64,000 bases of DNA from Prochlorococcus sp. AG-402-O21 (GTDB lineage: Bacteria > Cyanobacteriota > Cyanobacteriia > PCC-6307 > Cyanobiaceae), in assembly GCA_003216375.1 (NCBI GenBank), contig QCIZ01000008.1:1-64000 (forward strand), read 5' to 3'. Numbering within the stretch: position 1 is the stretch's first letter; every line of letters starts with the position of its first letter. A program made the translations under genes and the position numbers. The notes under the pieces are model-generated. The model worked only from the letters and a program-made list of their open reading frames with translations, had not been told where the DNA came from and made no database searches. Of this stretch, positions 17,315 to 27,067 are shown in pieces.

Positions 17315-17357
17315 AATATTAATGAATATATAATGATTTTATATATTCATTAATATT
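17315..17357. repeat. perfect 18-bp inverted repeat upstream of the deacetylase gene
   Basis: The arm aatattaatgaatatata at 17315-17332 is matched exactly by its complement at 17340-17357, with a seven-base loop atgattt. The repeat ends 48 bases before the ATG at 17406 and is not followed by a T run. It could be a 5' UTR hairpin, a regulator binding site or the end of a lost element. Confidence 0.7.
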
Positions 17358-17405
17358 TCTCATAGTAAAAAATAACTAAATCATTTATTTCTTGAAATTA
17401 TTGTT

Positions 17406-18341
17406 ATGAAAAATGAAACCTCTCACTCAATTATGTTTCACCACTTTCATAATAAAGTGCATAAACCTGTTCAAGGTAGTATAAGTGAGTTCGAATTCAG
17501 GAAAATATTAGTTTGGTTGAGTGACAATTATTCTCTTTTAGGTGCTGCTGAATATTCAAAGAAATTCGAAAATAAAACTTTAAGAAACAATGATATTTGT
17601 CTCTCTTTTGATGATGCATTGAAATGTCAATATGATATTGCATTCCCTATATTGAAAGAATTTGGCATTGATGCTTTTTTCTTTATTTATACCAGTATTT
17701 TAACAGAGGACTTTGATTATCTTGAAATATATAGATATTTTAGGAATTCTGCTTATGAAGATATTAATGATTTTTATAATGAATTTTTTGAAAAAACTAA
17801 AGAATATGATCCAAAGGTATTTATGAAAAAATTATCTGAATTTTCTTATTCTAACTACTTGTCAAATTATCCTTTTTATTCTAAAAACGATAAGCTTTTT
17901 AGATTTATTAGAGATAAATATTTATCTGAAGATGAATATAGTGTAATAATGAATCAATTGATGCTTGAAAAAAAATTTGATATTTCTCTAGTTAAAACTA
18001 AATTATGGATGACTGAGCAAGATCTATTTGAATTATATAAAAGTGGTTTTACACTTGGATTGCATTCTCATAATCATATAAATCAAATGCATTCACTTTC
18101 AAAAAGTCAACAAGAAATGGAATATAGAAAAAACTATGAGTATTTATCTAAAATTACTTGTAGTGACATTTATTCAATGTCTCATCCTTGTGGTAATTAT
18201 AATGATGACACAATTTCAGTTTTAAGTGAATTAGGTATGAAAATTGGTTTTAAGGCTAATATGTCTTTAGGTGAAAATAGATCTCCGTTCGAAATTCCCC
18301 GAAGAGATCATACATATGTCTATAAAGAAATAATGAAATGA
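17406..18341 (+). CDS. polysaccharide deacetylase family protein (NodB-like)
   Basis: The 311-residue protein has the NodB-homology landmarks. ICLSFDDALKCQYDIAFP near residue 65 carries the catalytic Asp pair, followed by an FFIYTSIL strand. GLHSHNHINQMHS near residue 220 carries the metal-binding His residues, and MSHPCGNYND closes the site. Family members remove N-acetyl groups from sugars. No signal peptide is visible, so it probably works in the cytoplasm on a nucleotide- or lipid-linked sugar. Its stop overlaps the start of the formyltransferase, suggesting a deacetylate-then-formylate pair (inference). Confidence 0.78.
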   Translation: MKNETSHSIMFHHFHNKVHKPVQGSISEFEFRKILVWLSDNYSLLGAAEYSKKFENKTLRNNDICLSFDDALKCQYDIAFPILKEFGIDAFFFIYTSILTEDFDYLEIYRYFRNSAYEDINDFYNEFFEKTKEYDPKVFMKKLSEFSYSNYLSNYPFYSKNDKLFRFIRDKYLSEDEYSVIMNQLMLEKKFDISLVKTKLWMTEQDLFELYKSGFTLGLHSHNHINQMHSLSKSQQEMEYRKNYEYLSKITCSDIYSMSHPCGNYNDDTISVLSELGMKIGFKANMSLGENRSPFEIPRRDHTYVYKEIMK

Positions 18342-19120
18342 ACGTCACTATATTTAGTAGTAATCAGCCTAGGCATTTGAATTTGGTAAAATTATTTTCT
18401 CAAGTCTTTGACGAAGTTTTTTTTATTAGTGAAGCTAATACTGTTTTCCCAGGGCAAATAGAAGATCATTTTAGGAAAAGTGATATTATGAAAAAATATA
18501 TGGATAATGTATTAAAATCTGAAAAGAAAATATTTGGTGAGATTAGCTTTATTCCTAGTAATGTTAAATCTCTTATAATCAAAAATGGTGATCTAAATAA
18601 ACTTACTAGATTTCAATTAGAAAAAGCAATTAATTCTGATTTTTATATTGTTTTTGGTGCAAGTTATATTAAAGGCTGGTTGATTGATTTTTTGATAACT
18701 AAAAAAGCCCTAAACATTCATATGGGTTTATCTCCTTATTATAGAGGTTCATCTTGCAATTTTTGGGCACTTTATGATAACAAACCTGAATATGTTGGAG
18801 CAACAATTCATTTACTAAACAAGGGTTTAGATAGTGGTGATATCCTTTTTCACTGTATACCTAGACTTAAAGAGGATGATAATAGTTTTGACTTTGCAAT
18901 GCGTTCTGTATTAATAGCTCAAACAGGTATTTTGAACTTTATTAAAAATGGAAGTATTTTAAATTTAAAAAGCTTTAGACAGGATAAAGCAAAAGAACTT
19001 AGATATAGCAAGAATTCTGATTTTACAGATAAGGTTGCCTCTGAGTTCTTAAAGAGAAATATTAAATTAGACTCAAGAGTATTTATTTATCCAACCTTGC
19101 TAAATCCTGTATTTGGTTGA
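18338..19120 (+). CDS. formyltransferase-like protein (sugar N-formyltransferase candidate)
   Basis: The fold is that of Met-tRNA formyltransferase and sugar N-formyltransferases. The N10-formyl-THF site shows as ALNIHMGLSPYYRGSSCNFW near residue 125, with its Asn, His and PYYRG loop. GLDSGDILFH with the catalytic Asp follows. At 260 residues it lacks the C-terminal tRNA-binding domain of Fmt, so a small sugar substrate is likely. Sugar formyltransferases such as QdtF, FdtF and VioF act on 3- or 4-amino dTDP/GDP-sugars. The island encodes an aminotransferase and a 3,4-ketoisomerase for such a donor. Confidence 0.75.
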   Translation: MNVTIFSSNQPRHLNLVKLFSQVFDEVFFISEANTVFPGQIEDHFRKSDIMKKYMDNVLKSEKKIFGEISFIPSNVKSLIIKNGDLNKLTRFQLEKAINSDFYIVFGASYIKGWLIDFLITKKALNIHMGLSPYYRGSSCNFWALYDNKPEYVGATIHLLNKGLDSGDILFHCIPRLKEDDNSFDFAMRSVLIAQTGILNFIKNGSILNLKSFRQDKAKELRYSKNSDFTDKVASEFLKRNIKLDSRVFIYPTLLNPVFG

Positions 19121-19195
19121 CTTAGAGTTAGAGTATAAATTTAGGTGTTTAAAAAAATCATACAATTTTTAAATCTTATTTAGCTAGATTTTACA

Positions 19196-21127
19196 TTATT
19201 CATTTAATTGCCTTTTAATTGTTTCAGAAATCGTCCACTCTGGTATCAAAGATTTAATTAGTTTTATAGCTCCTGCTAGGTCATAATTATTAATCATAAA
19301 TCTTAACTCATTTATTTTTGGCCAAAGGATTGAAGCTTTAATAGATTTTTCTTTTGCTCTAAATATTAACTTATTTTTTGTAGGAAGAGATTGTTCATCG
19401 ATTAAAAGCTCTTCATAAAGTTTTTCTCCAGGACGAAGCCCTGTTTCCTTGATCTCTATATCACCATAGGGATTTTTATCATCTTTAACTGTCAAACCAC
19501 TTTGAGTTATCATTTTTTCGGCTAGTTTTTTAATTTTTATTGGCTTAGACATATCTAATATGAAGACATCTCCACCTTTTGCTAATTCTGAAGCCTCAAT
19601 TACTAGTGATGCCGCTTCTCTTATTGTCATGAAAAACCTTGTTATATCTCTATGAGTAATTGTTATAGGACCTCCTTTCATTATTTGCTTTTTAAATAAG
19701 GGTATAACTGAACCAGATGAATTTAGGACATTGCCAAAACGTACCATAGCAAAATTCGTATATGATTTACCTTGGTTTCTTTTTATTTCCTCTTCCTCCG
19801 CAAATGCTTGTACTATTAACTCCGATAATCGCTTTGAAGCGCCCATAAAATTTGAAGGTCTAACTGCTTTGTCAGTAGAAATTGAAATTAATTTTTGAAC
19901 ATTATTATCTCTTGCTGCAGTGCAGATACTGTATGTAGAGAACACATTGTTATAGATACTTGTTAGGATATTTGTTTCTACCAATGGAACATGCTTATAT
20001 GCTGCTGCATGAAATATTGTATTTATATTATTTTCTCTGATTGTATTATTCATTAAATTAAAATTTGCAGCATCTCCTAAAATAGGAATGATTTCTAAGT
20101 CCCCTTTTACAGCTTCTTTGAGTTCCATTTCTTGCTTATAAAGATTAAATTCACTTTGATCAAAAACTACAATTTTTCTTGGCTTCGCTTCAATTACCTG
20201 TCTACATATTTCACTACCAATAGAACCTCCAGCACCTGTTATTAAAACAGAAGAATCTGTTATCTCGGAGACAGTTCTTTTATCATCTAAAGCAGAATTA
20301 CGAAAAAGTAAATCAGAAATATTTATTGGTTTAAGTTCATCAATACGAGATTTACCTGAAAGGATATCTTCAACAGATGGAATTTTCAGTACTGCTATAT
20401 TATTTTTTTTTAACTTGTTGATAAATTTAATTGTCTGTTTTTTGTTTATATCTTCTGATGAGAGCAATACTTTATCTATTTTATCTTTTATATTTACTAT
20501 ATCATTAGAGCTTAATATTTTAATTCCTTTAATTGTAAGTCCAATTAAGTTTTTTGTATCATCGATGAATGTGATTATTTCATATTGACCGTTCCAAATT
20601 AGTGCATTTGCAATTTCGGCACTTCTATTGCTTGCTCCATAAATTGCTATTCTAGTTTTTTTATCTACTTTATCGAACCTAGATATGAGATTAAAAGTAT
20701 CTCTAAAGACAAATCTTATAGATCCAGTTGTATATGTTAATATTAGCCATGAAATAAAAAAACAATATTGATTAGGACCTTTTAATTGAAATAAATTAGA
20801 TAAGAATGCAAGAATTATTATTAACAAAAGATTTCTTCCAGACAATTTATAAAGAGATGCGCTACCTTCATATCGTGTTACTCCCTTATAGTGATTAGTT
20901 AATATATAAATGGGTATCCCTATGGTTATTCCTAAAGGAATAATCAAGTATGAGTTTGTTAGAACTATTTTATGACTATTCTCTATTAATAGGCATGAAA
21001 TCCATAATGAGAAACTAATTAGAAATGAGTCAATAAATATTAGGACTAATCTTCTACTTTTAGTATTAAGACTAAGAACATTATTTAATATATTTTTTAT
21101 TAAATTTTTTTTATCTATATTTTTCAT
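19196..21127 (-). CDS. membrane-bound UDP-sugar 4,6-dehydratase, CapD/WbpM/FlaA1 family
   Basis: Four N-terminal membrane segments (about residues 20-125) precede a first Rossmann-like region (AIYGASNRSAEIANAL). The SDR domain has the NAD motif ITGAGGSIGSEI near residue 300. The active-site stretch ISTDKAVRPSNFMGASKR has Met in the usual Tyr position, as in WbpM-type enzymes. LRPGEKLYEELL is near the C terminus. The family converts UDP-GlcNAc to the 4-keto-6-deoxy sugar at the membrane. I chose the ATG at 21127, just beyond the upstream stop; an earlier in-frame start at 21154 would overlap the WecA-like gene. Confidence 0.88.
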   Translation of the reverse strand: MKNIDKKNLIKNILNNVLSLNTKSRRLVLIFIDSFLISFSLWISCLLIENSHKIVLTNSYLIIPLGITIGIPIYILTNHYKGVTRYEGSASLYKLSGRNLLLIIILAFLSNLFQLKGPNQYCFFISWLILTYTTGSIRFVFRDTFNLISRFDKVDKKTRIAIYGASNRSAEIANALIWNGQYEIITFIDDTKNLIGLTIKGIKILSSNDIVNIKDKIDKVLLSSEDINKKQTIKFINKLKKNNIAVLKIPSVEDILSGKSRIDELKPINISDLLFRNSALDDKRTVSEITDSSVLITGAGGSIGSEICRQVIEAKPRKIVVFDQSEFNLYKQEMELKEAVKGDLEIIPILGDAANFNLMNNTIRENNINTIFHAAAYKHVPLVETNILTSIYNNVFSTYSICTAARDNNVQKLISISTDKAVRPSNFMGASKRLSELIVQAFAEEEEIKRNQGKSYTNFAMVRFGNVLNSSGSVIPLFKKQIMKGGPITITHRDITRFFMTIREAASLVIEASELAKGGDVFILDMSKPIKIKKLAEKMITQSGLTVKDDKNPYGDIEIKETGLRPGEKLYEELLIDEQSLPTKNKLIFRAKEKSIKASILWPKINELRFMINNYDLAGAIKLIKSLIPEWTISETIKRQLNE

Positions 21128-21131
21128 GAAA

Positions 21132-22061
21132 TTAATGACTAAATGGTATCGCAATCTTTCTATCTAGATAAAATCCAAAGGCTATAATAGGTATAATCAT
21201 AAAAACAGATGCCTTAATACCAATTATAATATGAAATAGGGAAATTAATAACGTAACTGAAATGTATAAAGAAGCCACTTTTTTATGACTCCATCCTGCT
21301 TGATATAGGCGTTGGTATAAATGCAAACGATGAGCCTTGAAAATTTGTTGCTTATAGAGCATTCTTCTAAGCAAGCAAATGAATGCATCTAATAATAATG
21401 GTATTGAAATAAGTAATATCCCAATACCATTATTAATATCCTTGGTATTTAATATTTCACTAAATAATATTGCTCCTAGGAAGGTACTGCCGATGTCACC
21501 CATGAAGACTTTTGATGGAGACCAGTTCCAAAATAAGAAACCAATTACTCCTCCTATTAATGGCCAAAGAAGCCCGTTTGATAAATAGGCGGCAGAACCT
21601 AATATTATAATCATTGAACCTGCAACAATTCCATCTATACCATCCATAAAATTAGTAAAGTTAATAATTGAGCACCCTATAAATATAATAATTAATGATA
21701 TTAATATAGTTACTAGACTAATATTATTTGCTAAATATTTATTATATAAATAACTTGTTTTTAGTAATATCGATACAGTAGCAATTTGGAAAATAAATCT
21801 TGTTGTTGCAGGTATCCTGAACTTATCATCAAGTAAACCTATAAAAGCTAAAGGCAAACAGAATAAAGGTATAAAATAGTTATTTATTATTCCAAAAAAA
21901 ATACTTAAAATGACAAAAGTAAAACCTGCTCCACTTGGTTTTGGTTGTATATGAGAGTCTCTATTATTTGGAACATTAATTATCTTTGATCTTAAAAATG
22001 GTATAGAAAATTTAGTTACAAAGTAAGAAGAAATTATACTAATCAGGAATTGAATTAGCAT
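21132..22061 (-). CDS. undecaprenyl-phosphate sugar-1-phosphate transferase (WecA/MraY family)
   Basis: This integral membrane protein (about ten segments, 309 residues) moves a HexNAc-1-phosphate from UDP-sugar to undecaprenyl phosphate and so starts a glycan on its lipid carrier. Seen motifs are NFMDGIDGIVAG near residue 140 and VFMGDIGSTFLGA near 185, the Asp-rich Mg and substrate sites of the family. The C-terminal RLHLYQRLYQAG carries the cytoplasmic HxxQR-like element. It lies four bases upstream of the CapD-like gene and one base after the next glycosyltransferase, so it belongs to the long minus-strand operon. Confidence 0.88.
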   Translation of the reverse strand: MLIQFLISIISSYFVTKFSIPFLRSKIINVPNNRDSHIQPKPSGAGFTFVILSIFFGIINNYFIPLFCLPLAFIGLLDDKFRIPATTRFIFQIATVSILLKTSYLYNKYLANNISLVTILISLIIIFIGCSIINFTNFMDGIDGIVAGSMIIILGSAAYLSNGLLWPLIGGVIGFLFWNWSPSKVFMGDIGSTFLGAILFSEILNTKDINNGIGILLISIPLLLDAFICLLRRMLYKQQIFKAHRLHLYQRLYQAGWSHKKVASLYISVTLLISLFHIIIGIKASVFMIIPIIAFGFYLDRKIAIPFSH

Positions 22062-22062
22062 A

Positions 22063-23211
22063 TTAACAAATAATATTTTCGAATACTTTAAGTTGTTTTT
22101 TTATATTATCACTTAGTAAATATAATTTTTTCGCTCTTTCCTCTGAGTGTATGCCATAAATTCTCCTTGCTTCCTGATCGACTATAAGTGTCTCAAGACA
22201 TTTTATTAATTCTTTTGTTTCTTGGGGTTCAAACAAGAGTCCATTATATTTATCTATAACTGCCTCTCTACAACCTCTTATATTGGAGGCAACTATTGGT
22301 AATTTACTCATCATTGCTTCTAAAATCGTCATAGGTAAACCCTCTCGCCATGATGGTAGAACAAATATATCTATAGATTTATAGAACTTAGGCATTTCTG
22401 ATGATGCTAGTTCACCTAAAATAGTTATCTTAGTATGAAAAATTTTTTTAAGATGGCAAATTAAGCTACTGATATCTGAATTGTAGTCGCTCGTTAATCT
22501 TGAGCCACATATGACAAGATTGATTTCTGGATATTTCGGCGAGAGAATAAAAAATGCTTGGATTAATTCTTTAAATCCTTTTTCTTCTACAAATCTAGCA
22601 GCGATACCAATCGTGATCGATTTGTTTTTCTCTTCAATAGAATTATCTAGTTTTGTTTCGAAGAAAGCACTATTTCGTTTGAATCTTTCTTCATCTACTC
22701 CGTTAGGGATCAAATGGAGAGATTGCTTTTTCTTATATTTATATTTTAATGCATATTTGTAATCCTCATATGATACAAAAAAGAGTTTGTCAGTTAGTTT
22801 TGCAAGAATATATTCCAATGAAGAATATAAATAATATTTATAAAATACCATCCTGTCATGAAAGTAAAATCCATGGACTGTATATATAATTTTACACTTA
22901 AATAAAAATATACTGGCTAATCTTGCAACTATAGAGGCTATTGGTGTATGACAATGGATAAGGTCTATTTCCGCTTCTCTACATTTAATAATCAGACTTA
23001 TTGCTGAAACGATAATATTTAAAGGTGAACTTGTTCTTTTTATTGGATTGTGTAAAAATATAAATCCATATTTATTTGCGAGTGTATTTTCTTTCTTTTC
23101 TGCATTATATGAAACATATACATTATGGCCTTGATTCTTTAATTCTAAGGCTAGTGGAAGTATAAATTTGTCAAAAGTGAATTCGACAGCTGAGAATTGT
23201 AGTATTTTCAT
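22063..23211 (-). CDS. glycosyltransferase family 4 (PglA-like)
   Basis: A 382-residue GT-B enzyme. IHCHTPIASIVARLAS near residue 93 is typical of PglA/EpsD-type enzymes. The C-terminal half has IGIAARFVEEKGF and the EX7E donor site in WREGLPMTILEAMMSKLPIV. It probably adds the second sugar to the WecA product, as PglA does after PglC (inference from family and neighbourhood). Confidence 0.85.
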   Translation of the reverse strand: MKILQFSAVEFTFDKFILPLALELKNQGHNVYVSYNAEKKENTLANKYGFIFLHNPIKRTSSPLNIIVSAISLIIKCREAEIDLIHCHTPIASIVARLASIFLFKCKIIYTVHGFYFHDRMVFYKYYLYSSLEYILAKLTDKLFFVSYEDYKYALKYKYKKKQSLHLIPNGVDEERFKRNSAFFETKLDNSIEEKNKSITIGIAARFVEEKGFKELIQAFFILSPKYPEINLVICGSRLTSDYNSDISSLICHLKKIFHTKITILGELASSEMPKFYKSIDIFVLPSWREGLPMTILEAMMSKLPIVASNIRGCREAVIDKYNGLLFEPQETKELIKCLETLIVDQEARRIYGIHSEERAKKLYLLSDNIKKQLKVFENIIC

Positions 23212-23221
23212 TCCTATCCCT

Positions 23222-24139
23222 TTAATTAATGTTCATTGACTCAATTTGTGATTTAATTCCTTTAACAAAGGATGTTGGATTATAAAGCCCTATTGAGACT
23301 GAATCTTTGTTCGAGAAACATTTATTTTCAATTAGTCTATTTACTTTTTCAATTGTGATTATTGCTTGATCTTTAAATATGAATTCGCATAAGCTGGCTA
23401 ATAAGATCGCAATATTTCTTGGTAATTTTATAAACCTCGGCTTTAATCTCATTGAAAAGAATATTATTTGATACATCTCTGTATATGATATGCAATCATT
23501 ACCAGTGATATTATAAAAACCTTTAATTTTTTTATTTTTAATAGAGTTTATAATTGCTTCAACAACATCAAGATAGTAAACAGGTTGGATTGTTCCATTA
23601 CCATTTGGAAGTAATGGAATGAATTTCAGGTATTTTATAAAATTAATTACTTTATGGATATTTTTATCACTAGAAGTACCAAATATTAGTGAAGGTCTAA
23701 GTAGAACAAAATTTTTGAAATTAGACATATTTAATAAGAGCTCAATTTCTTTATAAACCATTGAATATTTCTGATTTGGTGAAAAAACACCTGTTGTACC
23801 TATTATGATTAATCTTAATTTTTGTGCATCTATATTAGTTTCAGATATTGCATTATTTAGTTGATAAAAATGTCTACAATTAGACACAAGAATAATCGTA
23901 TTTGGTTTAAATTTATCAAGTACATACACCCACTCCTTTCTTTTCGTGGCATTTAAATAAATATGTATGTGTCTACATTTAGATGAATTCTTTGCTGAAA
24001 AGGATTTTATTTCATTTCTATTAGCTGTGATAAGTGTATTTGTTGCATCAAGAGTATCAAGCAAGGTCTCTCTTAACTTTCCCCCAACCAGTCCAGAAGA
24101 ACCAACTAATAATAATGTTTGACTCTTAATTAAATTCAT
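23222..24139 (-). CDS. NAD-dependent epimerase/reductase (atypical SDR)
   Basis: The protein begins NLIKSQTLLLVGSSGLVGGK, a Rossmann motif. It has an IIGTTGVFSPN strand at the Ser position, a YSMVYKEIE active-site-like segment (Tyr and Lys), VLLRPSLIFG and a late membrane-facing stretch IAILLASLCEFIF. The length is 305 residues from the ATG at 24139. I chose this over an in-frame start at 24172 because the latter lies inside the preceding gene. It resembles 4-ketoreductases found beside WecA-type transferases, but the substrate is unknown. Confidence 0.7.
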   Translation of the reverse strand: MNLIKSQTLLLVGSSGLVGGKLRETLLDTLDATNTLITANRNEIKSFSAKNSSKCRHIHIYLNATKRKEWVYVLDKFKPNTIILVSNCRHFYQLNNAISETNIDAQKLRLIIIGTTGVFSPNQKYSMVYKEIELLLNMSNFKNFVLLRPSLIFGTSSDKNIHKVINFIKYLKFIPLLPNGNGTIQPVYYLDVVEAIINSIKNKKIKGFYNITGNDCISYTEMYQIIFFSMRLKPRFIKLPRNIAILLASLCEFIFKDQAIITIEKVNRLIENKCFSNKDSVSIGLYNPTSFVKGIKSQIESMNIN

Positions 24140-24140
24140 T

Positions 24141-25256
24141 TTAATTTTCGGTTGCTCTTCTATAGAGATCATTATAATTCATACTATTTTTATATAATTT
24201 TTTTAAAAAATCTATGTAGTCTTTAGAAAAATCATTCCTATTTATAGATGTTGATTTTGATATTGCCTTGAAAAGGATATTTTTATCAATTAATATATTT
24301 TTAGATAATTTATATGTAAAATCTCCTAGCAATTTCCAGGAGTCTCCTGCATCTGTGCATATTGGAATACAACCAGATGTCGTCGCTGTTATTAATGAAT
24401 TTGGGTATCCTTCCCAAAGTGATGTGCTGATATAAATATCATGATTTAATAAAATACCTGATATCTCACTTGATTTATCATTAAAGTTGATTAATAGATT
24501 TTCAGGTAAATTAGAGATATACTTTAACTTTAATTTCTTACTGTCCATTCCATCACCATATAAATTAAGGATTATTTTTTTGTTTGAAGCTTTTAAATCT
24601 TTTGCTGTTTCTTTTATTAATGAAATCATATAACTAAGATTTTTCGATACATCATCTCTTGCAAGACTCAGTATTTTTATAGCTTCTCCGGATATAAATT
24701 CCTTGGATGTATAATTTTTCACGTTTGTCTTTTTGAATGGGATTATATAAGGCTGATTTGGTATGTAAATACACTTTCTCTTATTATATATTAACTTTTT
24801 TGTATGATCATCTAGTCCAGAAATACTATTAAATGTTATGAATTTTGCTTTATATCTTGAAAGGATAGAGTCTAAAAAAGAAATTATAATCGTTCTTAAT
24901 CTTAATGATTTATAACTCGGTAAAGCTTGTCTTATTGAAGTTATTAATGGCTTTTTTGTTAGTATACTAAGTATACTCCCTAATACATTGCTGTGGTACA
25001 TCCATGAATGAATTATATCGAATTGTTCTTGTTTTATTAACTTTGTCATTTTGTATAAACCTTTAACAGATAAATTTTTGGATAATATAAAACATGAAAT
25101 ATCATTAATAAGTAGTTCTTTTTCAAGTCTTCCTCCCAGTATTGAAATTACATGAAATTGTGTTTTGTAATTTTTTTTAGAATCTAATATATGTCTTAGA
25201 CAGCTATACTCAGCTCCATGTGGGTAAAGACAACTAATTAATATTAAAACTTTCAT
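24141..25256 (-). CDS. glycosyltransferase family 4
   Basis: A 371-residue GT-B glycosyltransferase. The N terminus is KVLILISCLYPHGAEYSCLR, with IIHSWMYHSNVLGSILS near residue 80. The C-terminal half has ILSLARDDVSKN and STSLWEGYPNSLITATTSG, the EX7-type donor-binding loop, where the second Glu appears to be replaced. Donor and acceptor are unknown. It is packed between a deacetylase-like gene and an SDR with one-base spacing. Confidence 0.82.
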   Translation of the reverse strand: MKVLILISCLYPHGAEYSCLRHILDSKKNYKTQFHVISILGGRLEKELLINDISCFILSKNLSVKGLYKMTKLIKQEQFDIIHSWMYHSNVLGSILSILTKKPLITSIRQALPSYKSLRLRTIIISFLDSILSRYKAKFITFNSISGLDDHTKKLIYNKRKCIYIPNQPYIIPFKKTNVKNYTSKEFISGEAIKILSLARDDVSKNLSYMISLIKETAKDLKASNKKIILNLYGDGMDSKKLKLKYISNLPENLLINFNDKSSEISGILLNHDIYISTSLWEGYPNSLITATTSGCIPICTDAGDSWKLLGDFTYKLSKNILIDKNILFKAISKSTSINRNDFSKDYIDFLKKLYKNSMNYNDLYRRATEN

Positions 25257-25257
25257 C

Positions 25258-26226
25258 TTATATATTTACTATCTCATAATCTAAATTAGTTAGATTATTT
25301 AGGGTATTAATAGATAACTTATAGTATAATTTTGCTAGATGAAGATTATCAGTCATGTTATGAGGATGAAACCAAATGCTTATGTCTTGATTCCTTTTTA
25401 TTTGATAATTTAGATACCTTTTGAATGATTCATGATATCTCTTTAGCAATAATCTACTTGTTGGAAATTCTAAAAAGTAACCAGAATCAATTAATTCTAA
25501 ACTTTGGATATGCTTTTCCCCCTTAGATTTGCGCCCAATATATTTACTAAATGGTAGATTAAATCTATCATATTTTCTTAAAAGTTTATATTTTAATCTG
25601 TTGATTGTATTCATTTCGTGGTTCTCAGAATATAGGGGTATATTGCATGAAGATCTTATTCTATTGATTTTCTTTGTTAATAAAGTCTTACAAAGATCCT
25701 GATTAAGTTGATTTCTTGGTGATACATAGCTATCTATTCTCTTATCTTGTAATGATAATGATTCAATAATTTCTATTGATTTTTCTAGCTCAAATTTAAT
25801 TATACTTTCAGAGACATTATCTTCAAGAATATGTAAATGGCTTAAGCTGTGGCATGCTACTTTTATATATTCATTTTCTTTTATTATAGTATTTTCAAGT
25901 AATTTTCCTTTAAGAAATAGATTATTATTGTCTAAAAATAATGAGAAGAAATTTTTATCAAAGTTTAATTTATAAATTAAACTATCTTTTGGATATTCTA
26001 GCTTAATACTGTTAAGTAGATTGGCTACTTCTAGTGGACTTTTTAATGCAGTAATCCCAAGTATTGCTATTGTAATTGCAATTTTATTAGAGTAATGATA
26101 ATCTATTAAGAAATTAATAGCATTATCTAGCAATTTATACTTGTAAAGATCCTTCTTTACTTTTATAAAAGGGTGCATTCCGAAAGGACCTTCAAGATCA
26201 GTTGAAATTATGATCTTCTTTTTCAT
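25258..26226 (-). CDS. polysaccharide deacetylase-like protein
   Basis: The 322 residues start KKKIIISTDLEGPFG, giving the Asp of a NodB-like site, and carry VACHSLSHLHILEDN near residue 140 with the paired His. IDSYVSPRNQLN and an ISIWFHPHNMTDN stretch near the end complete a NodB-like layout. The domain is diverged from the gene at 17.4 kb. A deacetylase acting on a lipid-linked sugar is the best guess. It has no signal peptide. Confidence 0.6.
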   Translation of the reverse strand: MKKKIIISTDLEGPFGMHPFIKVKKDLYKYKLLDNAINFLIDYHYSNKIAITIAILGITALKSPLEVANLLNSIKLEYPKDSLIYKLNFDKNFFSLFLDNNNLFLKGKLLENTIIKENEYIKVACHSLSHLHILEDNVSESIIKFELEKSIEIIESLSLQDKRIDSYVSPRNQLNQDLCKTLLTKKINRIRSSCNIPLYSENHEMNTINRLKYKLLRKYDRFNLPFSKYIGRKSKGEKHIQSLELIDSGYFLEFPTSRLLLKRYHESFKRYLNYQIKRNQDISIWFHPHNMTDNLHLAKLYYKLSINTLNNLTNLDYEIVNI

Positions 26227-26228
26227 AA

Positions 26229-27062
26229 TTATAAATTTAAGATAAAATGTTGGTTTACAGGTCTGAATTCTATTGACTCTTTTTGACGAACATTCACTCT
26301 CATCCCATATTTATAAAATAAATTTAGATAATCATCTTTCTCTAATCGATTAGTCCAAAATGGTAATCTTTGAATAAAGTAATTATTCCAGATTGCTTTG
26401 GGAACTGAGTGATGATCAAATTTCTGATCTTTTCCACTGATGTGATCAGTAAATCTTACTTGATGTGAATGAATTGTTTCTTTCTTTGCAGATTTAATCG
26501 ATAATTTGATTAAATTTTCCAATTGTTGACAGTTTAAATGTTGTAGAACAGCGTTTGAAAAGATTACATTAAATGACTTTCCGATATTAATATTATTCTT
26601 TTTGAAATCACTTTCTATTATCTTTAATTTAATTGACTTATTTTTCTGATGTTTGCTTTCAAGTATATAATCTTCAGCTTTATAATTATTTTGATCTAAA
26701 TCATGATATCTTTCAACAATTATACCTTTATTAATTAATTTATTTAATGAAATATTTATTGAGGATAGATCTTTATCAATTAGTACAATCTCTTCTACTC
26801 CTATTTCCATTGCCATAATAGCCGTGAAGCAGGAGTCCCCAGGACCTATTTCTAATATTCTTTTTGGTCTTTTTCTCTCTTTGAAATCTATATGGCTAGA
26901 GACATGCTTATCAAAAACCTCTCTAGAATATTCAACTTTATCCATTGCTCTATGTTTCCCAAAGAAATGTTTTCTTATTTTATATTTTATAGGTATCGAA
27001 TATAAAAATATTTTTATTATAAAAATAATATAAAATCTTACTTTTTGTTTTATACTCTTCAT
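26229..27062 (-). CDS. class I SAM-dependent methyltransferase
   Basis: A Rossmann methyltransferase core is seen from about residue 62: KRILEIGPGDSCFTAIMAM (motif I), then VLIDKD at the acidic strand-2 end, and FNVIFSNAVLQHL at motif IV. The 277 residues include an N-terminal hydrophobic helix (about residues 8-20) that may tether it to the membrane. It probably O-methylates a sugar. It starts five bases after a 105-residue hypothetical gene. Confidence 0.75.
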   Translation of the reverse strand: MKSIKQKVRFYIIFIIKIFLYSIPIKYKIRKHFFGKHRAMDKVEYSREVFDKHVSSHIDFKERKRPKRILEIGPGDSCFTAIMAMEIGVEEIVLIDKDLSSINISLNKLINKGIIVERYHDLDQNNYKAEDYILESKHQKNKSIKLKIIESDFKKNNINIGKSFNVIFSNAVLQHLNCQQLENLIKLSIKSAKKETIHSHQVRFTDHISGKDQKFDHHSVPKAIWNNYFIQRLPFWTNRLEKDDYLNLFYKYGMRVNVRQKESIEFRPVNQHFILNL

Positions 27063-27067
27063 TTATT

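Larger units (their letters stand above)
16461..17405. other. 945-base AT-rich noncoding stretch
   Basis: I find no convincing gene on either strand; all frames are broken by stops. It holds a terminator-like hairpin at 16660-16690 and a long perfect inverted repeat at 17315-17357 just before the deacetylase gene. The rest may be decayed coding DNA whose parent I cannot identify. Confidence 0.6.
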
